A stretch of 64,000 bases of DNA from Martelella sp. NC20 (GTDB lineage Bacteria > Pseudomonadota > Alphaproteobacteria > Rhizobiales > Rhizobiaceae), in contig NZ_CP054861.1 in the NCBI RefSeq assembly GCF_013459645.1, positions 3,274,001-3,338,000 of the forward strand. The letters are read 5' to 3'. The first letter of the stretch is position 1, and every line of letters starts with the position of its first letter. A model generated the notes under the pieces. It was not told the origin of the DNA. It did not search any database and saw only the letters and a list, made by a program, of their open reading frames with translations. The position numbers and the translations under genes were made by a program. Positions 9,312 through 17,123 of the stretch are shown here, piece after piece.

Positions 9312-10253
9312 ATGACCGACGTAACCGCTACGCACGCGCGTCCGATCGAGTATTCGTTCGAATTTTTCCCGCCGAAGAGCGAGGAGGCCACGGCTGGATG
9401 GTGGCGGGCGGTGGAAGCGCTGTCGGCCTATGATCCCGCATTCGTCTCCGTCACCTATGGCGCCGGCGCTTCCAGCCAGGCCCCGACCTTCGATGCCGTC
9501 AAGCGCCTGATCGATGAGACCGATCTCGTCACCGCCTCTCATTTGACAGTGGTGAACGCCACCAGCGGCGAGGTCGACGCCGTGATCCGCAGATTCCGCG
9601 ATGCCGGCGTGAAGCGTTTCGTCGCGTTGCGCGGCGATGCGCCGGATGGCGTCGGCGCGGCCTATCGTCCGCATCCGGGGGGCTACGAGAATGCCGCGGC
9701 ACTGGTGGTGGGCCTCAAGGCGATCGATGATTTCGACATCTCGGTCTCGGCCTATCCGGAAAAGCATCCCGAAAGCGCCGACCGCGCCGCCGATATCGCG
9801 ATGCTGAAGGCCAAGGCCGAGAACGGCGCCGACCGCGCCCTGACCCAGTTCTTCTTCGACAATGACGTGTTCGAGGACTATCTCAACGACGTGCTGAGGG
9901 CAGGGGTGACGATCCCGGTGCTGCCGGGCATCATGCCGGTGCAGAACCTCAACCAGCTCAGGCGCTTTGCGGCGATGTGCGGCGCGAGCATACCGGATTT
10001 CCTCGAACGGCGTCTCGGCGGCCTTGCCGACGATCCGGCGGCGCATTTCGAGGTCGCGGCCGACATTGCCGCCGAGCAGGTGCTCGACCTGCAGAAGCGC
10101 GGCATTTCGGAGTTCCATTTCTACACGATGAACCGCTCCAGGTTGCAGATAGCGGTGTTCGAGCGTCTGGGCCTCAAGCCTGCCGCAAGGGCGCGGGGCA
10201 ACGTCGCCCGCGAGGCTGGCTTCGCCGAGGAGAGGCTGGGGCGGACAGGATAG
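9312..10253 (+). CDS. metF: Methylenetetrahydrofolate reductase
   Basis: This 313-residue FAD enzyme reduces 5,10-methylene-THF to 5-methyl-THF, the methyl donor for methionine synthesis. The N-terminus contains SFEFFPPKSEEA, and RFVALRGDAPDG and FFFDNDVFEDYLNDV follow, all family hallmarks of the TIM barrel. QLRRFAAMCGASIPDFL and the C-terminal FHFYTMNRS complete the pattern. The frame is open further upstream into the previous gene, but the ATG at 9312 gives the usual family start. The 4-bp gap implies cotranscription with the SahR-like gene and control by methylation-cycle status. Confidence 0.95.
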   Translation: MTDVTATHARPIEYSFEFFPPKSEEATAGWWRAVEALSAYDPAFVSVTYGAGASSQAPTFDAVKRLIDETDLVTASHLTVVNATSGEVDAVIRRFRDAGVKRFVALRGDAPDGVGAAYRPHPGGYENAAALVVGLKAIDDFDISVSAYPEKHPESADRAADIAMLKAKAENGADRALTQFFFDNDVFEDYLNDVLRAGVTIPVLPGIMPVQNLNQLRRFAAMCGASIPDFLERRLGGLADDPAAHFEVAADIAAEQVLDLQKRGISEFHFYTMNRSRLQIAVFERLGLKPAARARGNVAREAGFAEERLGRTG

Positions 10254-10340
10254 GAGCGGCGATCAGCGCGTCGGGCGAGAAAGCGATTTTTCGTTAACCC
10301 GACGCGCCAAGGTACAATATCCGGAATATCGACCGCTATT

Positions 10341-12221
10341 TCAGTCGGCCATCGCGGCTTCGTATCTGGCCGATAGCGCCATCCACTGTTCTTCGATTTT
10401 TGACAGTTCCGCCGCCGCGTTCGCGCGCGCCTGGATCATCACCTTCGCCTTTTCGGGCGACTGGGTGTAGAGCTTGGGATTGGCGAGATCGGCATCGAGC
10501 CTGGCGATGATTTCCTCGATCTTCGCGGTCTTCTTCTCGGCCAGATCGATCTGTTTCTTCAGCGGCGCCAGCGAGGCGCGCCGGTCGGCCGCGCTCTTGC
10601 GCTGTTCGGATTTCGAGCGTGTGTCCTCGACGGCGGGCTTTGCCGCCTTCGGCTTGCCGCCGGAGATGATCAGATCGCGATAATCATCGAGATCGCCATC
10701 ATAGTTCTTCACCGTGCCATCGTGGACAAGCCAGAGCCGGTCAACGGTCGCCTCGATCAGATGACGGTCGTGGGCAATCAGGATGACCGCGCCGGGATAG
10801 TCGTTCAGCGCCTGGATCAGCGCGTTGCGGCTGTCGATATCGAGATGGTTGGTCGGCTCGTCGAGGATCAGCAGGTTGGGTGCGTGAAAGGCGGCAAGGC
10901 CCATCAGCAGCCGCGCCTTCTCGCCGCCGGAAAGATCGCGGGCGGGCGTATCCATCTTTTCCGTCGCAAGACCCATCTGGGCGACGCGGGCGCGCACCTT
11001 TGGCTCCGCTGCCGCCGGCATCAGCTTGCGCACATGGGCGATCGCGCTTTCCGTCGGCACAAGGTCGTCGATCTGGTGCTGGGCGAAGAAGCCGGTCAAA
11101 AGCTGCGGGGCGAGCTTCAGCGTGCCGCTTTCCGGTTTCAGCCGGCCGGAGATGAACTTCGCGAAGGTGGACTTGCCGTTGCCGTTGGAGCCGAGCAGCG
11201 CGATCCGGTCGTCATTGTCGATGCGCAGATCGAGCCCCGTGAGGATCGGCTTGCCCGGCGTATAGCCGACCGCGCCGCCCTCGATCGCGACGATCGGGGA
11301 GGCGGGTATCTTTTCAGGCGCGGGGAACGAAAAGCCCTGAACGTGATCCTCGATCACCGCCGAAACCGTGCCCATCCGTTCCAGCGCCTTGACCCGGCTT
11401 TGCGCCTGTCTGGCCTTCGAGGCCTTGGCCTTGAATCGGTCGATGAAGCTCTGCAGATGCTTGCGCTGGGCCTCGTTCTTGACATGCGCCTTCATCTGCA
11501 ACTCGTCCTGGGCGGCCTTCTGGCGGGCGAACTGGTCGTAGGAGCCGCGATAGAAGGTGAGCTTCTTCTGATCGAGATGGACGATGGCGTTGGCCGCGGT
11601 ATTCAGAAGGTCCCGGTCATGCGAGATGATGATGACGCTGTAGGGATAGCGGCGGATGTAATCCTCCAGCCAGAGCGTACCCTCAAGATCGAGATAGTTG
11701 GTCGGCTCGTCGAGCAGCAGCAGATCCGGCTCGGAAAACAGCACCGCCGCCAGCGCAACGCGCATGCGCCAGCCGCCGGAAAACGACGATGCCGGACGCC
11801 TTTGAGCCTCCTCGTCGAAGCCGAGACCCGAGAGGATGCTGGCCGCGCGCGCCTCGGCCGAATGGGCGTCGATATCGGCAAGCCGCGTGTGGATTTCGCC
11901 GATCCGGTCGGGGTCGTGCGCGGTTTCCGCCTCGGCCAGCAGCGCGGCGCGTTCCTTGTCTGCGGCCAGCACGATATCGATCAGCGGGTCCTCGGTTCCC
12001 GGCGCCTCTTGGGCGACCTGGCCGATCCGCGCTCTCTTCGGCAGCGAAACCGTGCCGGTCTCGGGCGCAAGCAGCCCGGTCAGCACGCGAAACAGCGTCG
12101 ACTTGCCGGCGCCATTGCGCCCGACAAGCCCCGCCTTCATCCCATCGGGAATGGAAACGGTGGCGTTTTCGATCAGAAGGCGTCCGGCGACGCGGACGGT
12201 AAGGTCGGATATCGAGATCAT
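10341..12221 (-). CDS. ABC-F family ATPase (Uup/YheS-like)
   Basis: This 626-residue soluble protein has two ABC cassettes. The first has Walker A GRNGAGKST near residue 35 and signature SFSGGW; the second has GSNGNGKST near residue 345 and signature LSGGEKARL. Both Walker B segments end in LLDEPTNYLDLE/LILDEPTNHLDID. The charged linker between cassettes (KNEAQRKHLQSFIDRFKAKASKARQAQSR) is the P-site tRNA interaction motif of ABC-F factors. A C-terminal coiled-coil follows. No membrane segments are present. ABC-F proteins act on the ribosome; the exact subgroup cannot be settled here. It is a single gene. Confidence 0.92.
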   Translation of the reverse strand: MISISDLTVRVAGRLLIENATVSIPDGMKAGLVGRNGAGKSTLFRVLTGLLAPETGTVSLPKRARIGQVAQEAPGTEDPLIDIVLAADKERAALLAEAETAHDPDRIGEIHTRLADIDAHSAEARAASILSGLGFDEEAQRRPASSFSGGWRMRVALAAVLFSEPDLLLLDEPTNYLDLEGTLWLEDYIRRYPYSVIIISHDRDLLNTAANAIVHLDQKKLTFYRGSYDQFARQKAAQDELQMKAHVKNEAQRKHLQSFIDRFKAKASKARQAQSRVKALERMGTVSAVIEDHVQGFSFPAPEKIPASPIVAIEGGAVGYTPGKPILTGLDLRIDNDDRIALLGSNGNGKSTFAKFISGRLKPESGTLKLAPQLLTGFFAQHQIDDLVPTESAIAHVRKLMPAAAEPKVRARVAQMGLATEKMDTPARDLSGGEKARLLMGLAAFHAPNLLILDEPTNHLDIDSRNALIQALNDYPGAVILIAHDRHLIEATVDRLWLVHDGTVKNYDGDLDDYRDLIISGGKPKAAKPAVEDTRSKSEQRKSAADRRASLAPLKKQIDLAEKKTAKIEEIIARLDADLANPKLYTQSPEKAKVMIQARANAAAELSKIEEQWMALSARYEAAMAD

Positions 12222-12264
12222 GGTGGGGTTTTGTCTGAAACCGGACCGCTTGGCAAGCTCTGCT

Positions 12265-12777
12265 TCAAGCGTCCGCGAGCGCGCGTCCTTCCGGGGTGCG
12301 CAGGAAGTAGCTCATGTCGAGCGTGAGCGACGGGCGGCCGAGCATGGTCAGCATCATATGGACCTGGCCCCGGTGGTGGGTCTGGTGGTTGAAGAAATGC
12401 GCCAGCGTTGTGCCCAGCCGGTCGGTATAGGGCTGGGGCGGATTGCCGCGCCGATAGGAAAATGTTCCTTCAACGCTGTCGAGCCCGCCGATGAAACCGA
12501 TGATCTTGCGGTCCATCTCCTCGCGCGCCGCCTTCAGCATCTGAAAATCCTCGAACAGGATCGTGTCGAGCAGGACCGGGCCGGTATCCTGACCCGCAAA
12601 CCGCGTCATCCACACCCCGTCGGCATAAAGAACATGATTGAGCGTGGCGTGAACGGAGGGGAAGAAGGCGCCGAGTTCGCGGCGATAATCCTCATCGGGA
12701 AGTTCTGCCGCAGCGGCATATACGAGGTCATTGGCCCAGGCATTGTAGGCGGCGAAACGGCGGTAATGCTGCAGCAT
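12265..12777 (-). CDS. DinB-family putative metal-dependent hydrolase
   Basis: This 170-residue four-helix-bundle protein has three histidines in the DinB arrangement: HATLNHVLYADGVWM near residue 45, and FFNHQTHHRGQVHMML near residue 135. The N-terminus MLQHYRRFAAYNAWAN is typical of the alphaproteobacterial members. The ATG at 12777 follows an AAAGGAG site on the reverse strand; an upstream in-frame start is less likely. DinB/YfiT proteins include thiol-dependent hydrolases and transferases; no substrate can be named. It lies 43 bp from the ABC-F gene on the same strand. Confidence 0.82.
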   Translation of the reverse strand: MLQHYRRFAAYNAWANDLVYAAAAELPDEDYRRELGAFFPSVHATLNHVLYADGVWMTRFAGQDTGPVLLDTILFEDFQMLKAAREEMDRKIIGFIGGLDSVEGTFSYRRGNPPQPYTDRLGTTLAHFFNHQTHHRGQVHMMLTMLGRPSLTLDMSYFLRTPEGRALADA

Positions 12778-12914
12778 GAGCTTCTCCTTTGGCTGCACAA
12801 TAGCGCGGCCTGCGCCGCTTACCAGCGAGAAATTTTGATGGTTTCAGCAATAAGTGTCATGCGTCATTGCCGCCGAACGTGCTAGTTTCGAAATCAGGAC
12901 GGAAGGAGTTTTTC

Positions 12915-13583
12915 ATGGTTCGTATTCTCTACACGCTTTGCGGCGCCGATCCCGACATCCGCTTCTCTCCTCATTGCTGGAAGATCGTGCAGGCCCTGAG
13001 GCACAAGGGGCTCGATTTTACGGAAAAGCCCGTGGGCTTCACCGAGATCGCGAAGCTCGAGAACGGGTTTTCGAAAACGGTGCCGATCCTGATGGACGGC
13101 GACAGGCTGATCGCCGACAGTTTCGCGATCGCGCTCTATCTCGAACAGACCTATCCGGACGCGCCTTCGCTGTTCAGGGGCGAGGGCGGGGCCGGCATGG
13201 CGCGGTTCGTCGAGGCCTATTCCCAGTCGACGCTTCATCCCGCCATCACCCGGATCGCGCTCAAGAATATCCACGACATGCTGTCCCCGGTCGACCAGGC
13301 CTATTTCCGTGAAAGCCGGGAAGCGCGCCTCGGCGCAACGCTTGAAGAGGTCATGACCGGCCGCGAGGCGGAAATCGCCGCTTTCGCCGACAAGTTGAAG
13401 CCGCTGAGGGTCATGCTGAAGAGCCAGCCCTTCATCGGCGGCGCCGAACCGCTGTTTTCCGACTACATCGTCTTCGGGGCCCTGCAATGGGCGTTCAAGA
13501 CCGGTAATTCAGGCCTGCTCGATGCCAATGACCCGGTGACGAACTGGTTCGAACGCTGCCAGGCCTTCACCGAAGCGTCATAA
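12915..13583 (+). CDS. Glutathione S-transferase family protein
   Basis: This 222-residue protein has an N-terminal thioredoxin-like domain (residues 1-80) with a bound-GSH motif [14 protein letters not shown] helical C-terminal domain follows with [21 protein letters not shown]. The N-terminal active-site region reads [12 protein letters not shown], so Ser/His/Cys rather than a canonical Tyr would contact glutathione. Related alphaproteobacterial proteins include beta-etherase-like GSTs, but substrate is not predictable. A GGAAGGAG site precedes the ATG. A single gene, 97 bp before ndk. Confidence 0.83.
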   Translation: MVRILYTLCGADPDIRFSPHCWKIVQALRHKGLDFTEKPVGFTEIAKLENGFSKTVPILMDGDRLIADSFAIALYLEQTYPDAPSLFRGEGGAGMARFVEAYSQSTLHPAITRIALKNIHDMLSPVDQAYFRESREARLGATLEEVMTGREAEIAAFADKLKPLRVMLKSQPFIGGAEPLFSDYIVFGALQWAFKTGNSGLLDANDPVTNWFERCQAFTEAS

Positions 13584-13680
13584 TCGTCAGCCGCGCAAAT
13601 TCGTCGTGTCCGACTGCTTCCATTTTGGCCGAAACCGCTTTATACACCGGCCAAATTTCATGAACGCAAAGGACCATAAC

Positions 13681-14103
13681 ATGGCGATTGAACGCACTTT
13701 TTCGATGATCAAGCCGGATGCCACCAAGCGCAACCTGACCGGCGCGATCACCAAGGTTTTCGAGGAAAACGGCCTCAACGTCGTCGCCTCCAAGCGGGTA
13801 TGGATGGCGAAGCGCGAGGCGGAAGCCTTCTATGCCGAGCACAAGGAGCGTCCGTTCTTCGGCGAACTCGTCGATTTCATGTGTTCCGGCCCGACCGTGG
13901 TCCAGGTTCTGGAGGGCGAAAACGCCGTTTTGAAGAACCGCGAGATCATGGGCGCGACCAATCCGGAAAAGGCCGACGAGGGCACGATCCGCAAGACCTT
14001 CGCGTTGTCGATGGGCGAAAACTCGGTTCACGGCTCGGATGCGCCGGAAACCGCAAAGCGCGAAATCGGCTTCTGGTTCTCCGAAACCGAAATCGTCGGC
14101 TAA
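13681..14103 (+). CDS. ndk: Nucleoside-diphosphate kinase
   Basis: This 140-residue enzyme transfers the gamma phosphate of ATP to nucleoside diphosphates. [14 protein letters not shown] opens the protein. The phosphohistidine is in [12 protein letters not shown] near residue 117. [15 protein letters not shown] and the terminal [12 protein letters not shown] also match the family, and length is exact. It ends 31 bp before a strong hairpin that is shared with the convergent FkbM-type gene. Confidence 0.97.
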   Translation: MAIERTFSMIKPDATKRNLTGAITKVFEENGLNVVASKRVWMAKREAEAFYAEHKERPFFGELVDFMCSGPTVVQVLEGENAVLKNREIMGATNPEKADEGTIRKTFALSMGENSVHGSDAPETAKREIGFWFSETEIVG

Positions 14104-14133
14104 AGCCTTCAGCATAGGTTGCCGCATTCTTTG

Positions 14134-14161
14134 ATAAAGCCCGCGTGAGAGCGGGCTTTAT
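14134..14161. terminator. Bidirectional intrinsic terminator between ndk and FkbM-type gene
   Basis: A 9-10 bp stem (AAAGCCCGC / GCGGGCTTT) with a GTGAGA loop is flanked by A-rich and T-rich runs on both sides, so it can terminate transcription from both directions. Its right edge overlaps the TAA stop of the convergent FkbM-type gene at 14158-14160. Confidence 0.8.
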
Positions 14162-14862
14162 CCGACAGTACTTGAGCTGTTGAACCGTCGGGCGGTGAAC
14201 ATGAAATCCGCCTGTAGAAGTTCGGCTGATTGCGGGTCTTCCCACCCTTCGCCAATCAGCACGATGCGATAGCCGAGACCTGCCATAGTCGCCAGGACAT
14301 CATGCACCGGCTGTTCGTCAGCGTAGACGGGCTTGAATGACACTTCAAGCTGAATGAGTGCGATGCGCTGCAAGGCGCCGAGAGCGCCGCGGATGACGGG
14401 CAGCTCGAAACCTTGTGTGTCGATTTTCAGAAACACACGCTCGCTGGGACGAACCACCTCGTCGAAGACATGGTCGAGCCTTTGAACTCGCACCTTTTCC
14501 TGAGCTATGGGCCGGATCGAGGGTTCGACCTCCATCGACCACTGCTCAGCCTTTAGAATTGAACTGCTAAAGGAATTCTCCGAGATGTTAATCGTAGCGA
14601 AGCCGTCTTCCTCTCCGATTGCGGATTGGATGCAGGTCCACCGCTCATCCGCTTCGGTTGCCTTTTTCAGTTCGGAAAACGCTGACGTCATCGGCTCAAA
14701 GGAAACAATACGCCCCTGATATCCGGACTGTCTCAGTTGCTGAGCGAACTGGCCGACATTCGCTCCTACATCGAGGACGAGATCAATCCCGTGTCTTTCA
14801 ATGATGCGGAAGCGTCGGTGGTCTGTATGCATATGAATGCTATCCCCACAGCAAGAGTTCAC
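14158..14862 (-). CDS. FkbM-family methyltransferase
   Basis: This 234-residue protein has the SAM-binding motif LVLDVGANVGQFAQQLR near residue 30, an acidic motif in IVSFEPMTSAFSEL, and the FkbM hallmark VFLKIDTQGFELPVIRGA near residue 145. FkbM-type enzymes are SAM-dependent O-methyltransferases often acting on sugars or surface glycans, but the substrate is unknown here. Base composition is visibly lower in GC than the neighbours, which suggests acquisition by transfer. Its stop sits in the terminator shared with ndk; its start overlaps the next minus-strand gene's 3' end by 4 bp. Confidence 0.82.
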   Translation of the reverse strand: MNSCCGDSIHMHTDHRRFRIIERHGIDLVLDVGANVGQFAQQLRQSGYQGRIVSFEPMTSAFSELKKATEADERWTCIQSAIGEEDGFATINISENSFSSSILKAEQWSMEVEPSIRPIAQEKVRVQRLDHVFDEVVRPSERVFLKIDTQGFELPVIRGALGALQRIALIQLEVSFKPVYADEQPVHDVLATMAGLGYRIVLIGEGWEDPQSAELLQADFMFTARRFNSSSTVG

Positions 14863-15566
14863 TGTTTTTGAGTGCTTAGCCGTTCGGCGGCGCGTTCGCT
14901 GGCCGAACGGCGGGTGGACTGGAACATGTGGAAGCGGGCGCGCACGGCGTCGACGATCTCCGGCGGCGCGGTCTTCGGCGTGCCGCAGCGATAGGGCGGC
15001 TGGGGGTCGTATTCCATCTGAAGCTGGATCTGCTGGGCGGTTGCCCTGTCGGTCATGTCCTCGACCACCCTTAAGGCAAAATCGATGCCCGAGGTGACGC
15101 CCGCGCCGGTGATGCGATTGCGGTCGACGACGACGCGCTCATGCACCGGCTTGGCGCCGAACAGCGCCAGTTGCTCGACCGAGGACCAGTGCGAGGTGGC
15201 GCGGTAGCCTTTCAGCAGGCCGGCCGCCCCGAGCACCAGCGAGCCGGTGCACACCGAGGTGACCAGCCGGCAGCCGGGCGCGATCCGGCGCAGGAAGTTC
15301 AGCGTCTCGTCGTCATCCATCAGCGCGATCTGGCCCGGCCCGCCGGGAACGCAGACGATATCGAGGCTCCGGCACTGCCCGAATGTGGTGTTGGGCAGCA
15401 CCCGAAGCCCGCGATCGACGATCACCGGATCGAGATTTTTCCAGAGAAACTTGATATTGGTGCCTGGCATGCGATTGAGGACGTCGGCGGGCCCGAACAG
15501 ATCGAGCTGGGTCAGGCCCGGATACATGATCAAGCCGACATCTATAGAGGCGGCACTGGCGGTCAT
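14859..15566 (-). CDS. DJ-1/PfpI-family protein (isonitrile hydratase-like)
   Basis: This 235-residue protein has the class I glutamine amidotransferase-like fold. The nucleophile cysteine lies in LVTSVCTGSLVLGAAGLL near residue 105, followed by a histidine in ATSHWSS. IVCVPGGPGQ supplies the oxyanion loop. GlxA-type regulators share this domain but carry an added AraC DNA-binding domain, which is absent here, so the stand-alone enzyme class (isonitrile hydratase-like) is preferred. The gene precedes the FkbM-type gene on the same strand with a 4-bp overlap, though the different composition of the two suggests they met recently. Confidence 0.8.
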   Translation of the reverse strand: MTASAASIDVGLIMYPGLTQLDLFGPADVLNRMPGTNIKFLWKNLDPVIVDRGLRVLPNTTFGQCRSLDIVCVPGGPGQIALMDDDETLNFLRRIAPGCRLVTSVCTGSLVLGAAGLLKGYRATSHWSSVEQLALFGAKPVHERVVVDRNRITGAGVTSGIDFALRVVEDMTDRATAQQIQLQMEYDPQPPYRCGTPKTAPPEIVDAVRARFHMFQSTRRSASERAAERLSTQKQ

Positions 15567-15682
15567 GGCGGTGGTCCTCGTCGCGCGGTAAATCGATTGA
15601 AACAGGGGTCATCCGGAGGATAGAGCTATTTGCAATCCGGGCAACCCCGCAATCGCGCTTCTATCGCAACATCGTGACCGTT

Positions 15683-16144
15683 TTATTGCCAACGCCCGCG
15701 GGCCTGCCCATCCTGTTCGCGGGCGTTTACCCATGCGCCGGCTCCGCCATTCTTCAGGTGTTCCTTCTTCCAGAATGGCGCGTCGGTCTTCAGGAAGTCC
15801 ATCACGAAGGATGCACCGTCGAAGGCGGCATGGCGATGGCTGGCGGCGGCGATCACCACCACGATCGGATCGCCGGGCAGCATCCGCCCGAAACGGTGGA
15901 TCGCCGTCAGCCCGAGAAGTCCGAAGCGTTCGATCGCCTGATCTGCGATCCGGGTAATCTCGGCCTCGGCCATGCCGGGATAATGCTCTAGCTCCAGCGC
16001 TTCGAGCCTGCCGCCTTCGTCACGGCAATGGCCGGTGAAGCTCACGGTCGCGCCGATATCTGTATGGTTGCTGGTGAGATCGTTTATTTCTGCTGCAATA
16101 TCAAATGTTTCCGCCTGTATTCTGACTTTCGGGATGATCCGCAT
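15683..16144 (-). CDS. moaE: Molybdopterin synthase catalytic subunit MoaE
   Basis: This 153-residue subunit converts precursor Z (cPMP) to molybdopterin with sulfur from MoaD. GATVSFTGHCRD, LELEHYPGMAEAEI and HRFGRMLPGDPIVVV are standard. The catalytic lysine region FLKTDAPFWKKEHL lies near residue 120. moaD lies directly upstream with 3 bp between them, and pgsA precedes moaD, so the three genes form an operon on the minus strand. Confidence 0.95.
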   Translation of the reverse strand: MRIIPKVRIQAETFDIAAEINDLTSNHTDIGATVSFTGHCRDEGGRLEALELEHYPGMAEAEITRIADQAIERFGLLGLTAIHRFGRMLPGDPIVVVIAAASHRHAAFDGASFVMDFLKTDAPFWKKEHLKNGGAGAWVNAREQDGQARGRWQ

Positions 16145-16147
16145 TGC

Positions 16148-16402
16148 TCACCCTCCCGTCATCGGCGGAAACAGCGCGATCTCGCGCGCGCCGGCAATCG
16201 GCGCATCATGCTCGGCATGAAACCTGTCGAGCGCGACCCGGATCACCTCCGGTTCGACGAGGGCGGCGGCATAATTGTCGCCGCGCGTCTGGAGGAAGGC
16301 GAGCAGCCCCGCGACGTCCGTGACATCGGCGGGGATATCGAGTTCCTCCTCGCCGGCGCCGATCCGCTCGCGCACCCATGCGAAATAGACAAGCTTGGTC
16401 AT
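16148..16402 (-). CDS. moaD: Molybdopterin synthase sulfur carrier subunit MoaD
   Basis: This 84-residue ubiquitin-like protein ends in the required Gly-Gly (ALFPPMTGG), whose C-terminus carries the thiocarboxylate used by MoaE. The start at 16402 is fixed by the ATGA overlap with the pgsA stop. VYFAWVRERIGAGEEELDI is the usual first strand-helix of MoaD. Confidence 0.93.
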   Translation of the reverse strand: MTKLVYFAWVRERIGAGEEELDIPADVTDVAGLLAFLQTRGDNYAAALVEPEVIRVALDRFHAEHDAPIAGAREIALFPPMTGG

Positions 16403-16995
16403 CGTTCCGCCTCCACCACATGCTTGATCCCGGCGCGAAAATAGTCGTAGCCGGTATACATCGTCAGCGCGGCCGCGACCCACAACAGCACAATGCCGAG
16501 ATTGGTGGTGTAGGGGATGACCTTGTCGCCGGCGGGGCCTGCCAGCAGCAGGGCGATCGCCACCATCTGCGTCGCGGTCTTCCACTTGGCGATCCGGGTG
16601 ACCGGAACCGAGACCTTGAGACCGGCGAGATATTCGCGCAGGCCCGATACCAGCACTTCGCGGCACAGGATGATGATCGCGGCCCACAATGTCCAGCCGG
16701 CAATCGTGCGCTCGACATCGGCGGCCAGCAGCAGCAGGCATGTGGAGACCAGCAGCTTGTCGGCGATCGGGTCGAGCATGCGGCCGATATTGGAGGTCTG
16801 GTTCCAGGCGCGCGCGAGATAGCCGTCGAGGAAATCCGTGAGCGACGCGATCACGAAGATCGTCAGCGCCGCCCAGCGGGCGAAATCCGAGCTGGAGAGC
16901 TTTCCCTCCAGAAAGAAGCAGAGAACGATCAGCGGCACTGCCAGAATGCGGCCATAGGTCAGGAGATTGGGTAGGTTGTAAGCTTTCGATGCCAT
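16399..16995 (-). CDS. pgsA: CDP-diacylglycerol--glycerol-3-phosphate 3-phosphatidyltransferase
   Basis: This 198-residue membrane enzyme makes phosphatidylglycerophosphate, the committed step to phosphatidylglycerol and cardiolipin. The CDP-alcohol phosphotransferase motif D-x2-D-G-x2-A-R-x8-G-x3-D-x3-D is present as DFLDGYLARAWNQTSNIG followed by RMLDPIADK near residues 60-85. Several hydrophobic helices follow. MASKAYNLPNLLTYGR is the family start; the frame is open further upstream, but that extension is not conserved in character. pgsA overlaps moaD by 4 bp. Confidence 0.94.
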   Translation of the reverse strand: MASKAYNLPNLLTYGRILAVPLIVLCFFLEGKLSSSDFARWAALTIFVIASLTDFLDGYLARAWNQTSNIGRMLDPIADKLLVSTCLLLLAADVERTIAGWTLWAAIIILCREVLVSGLREYLAGLKVSVPVTRIAKWKTATQMVAIALLLAGPAGDKVIPYTTNLGIVLLWVAAALTMYTGYDYFRAGIKHVVEAER

Positions 16996-17123
16996 CGCGT
17001 CATTCCATCTGCTTGCGTGGGGAGGTCGCGCCCAGCCGCAAAATGCTTCCAATGCAAGCCCGAGGTCAATGCGGCGCGGCATTAAACCTGTGACAGGTTT
17101 TCACAATTTACGCGATACGGCCG

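Noticed and set aside
10722..12326. A 534-residue plus-strand open frame.
   Set aside because: Antisense to the ABC-F gene, which has full motifs; the plus-strand product has none.
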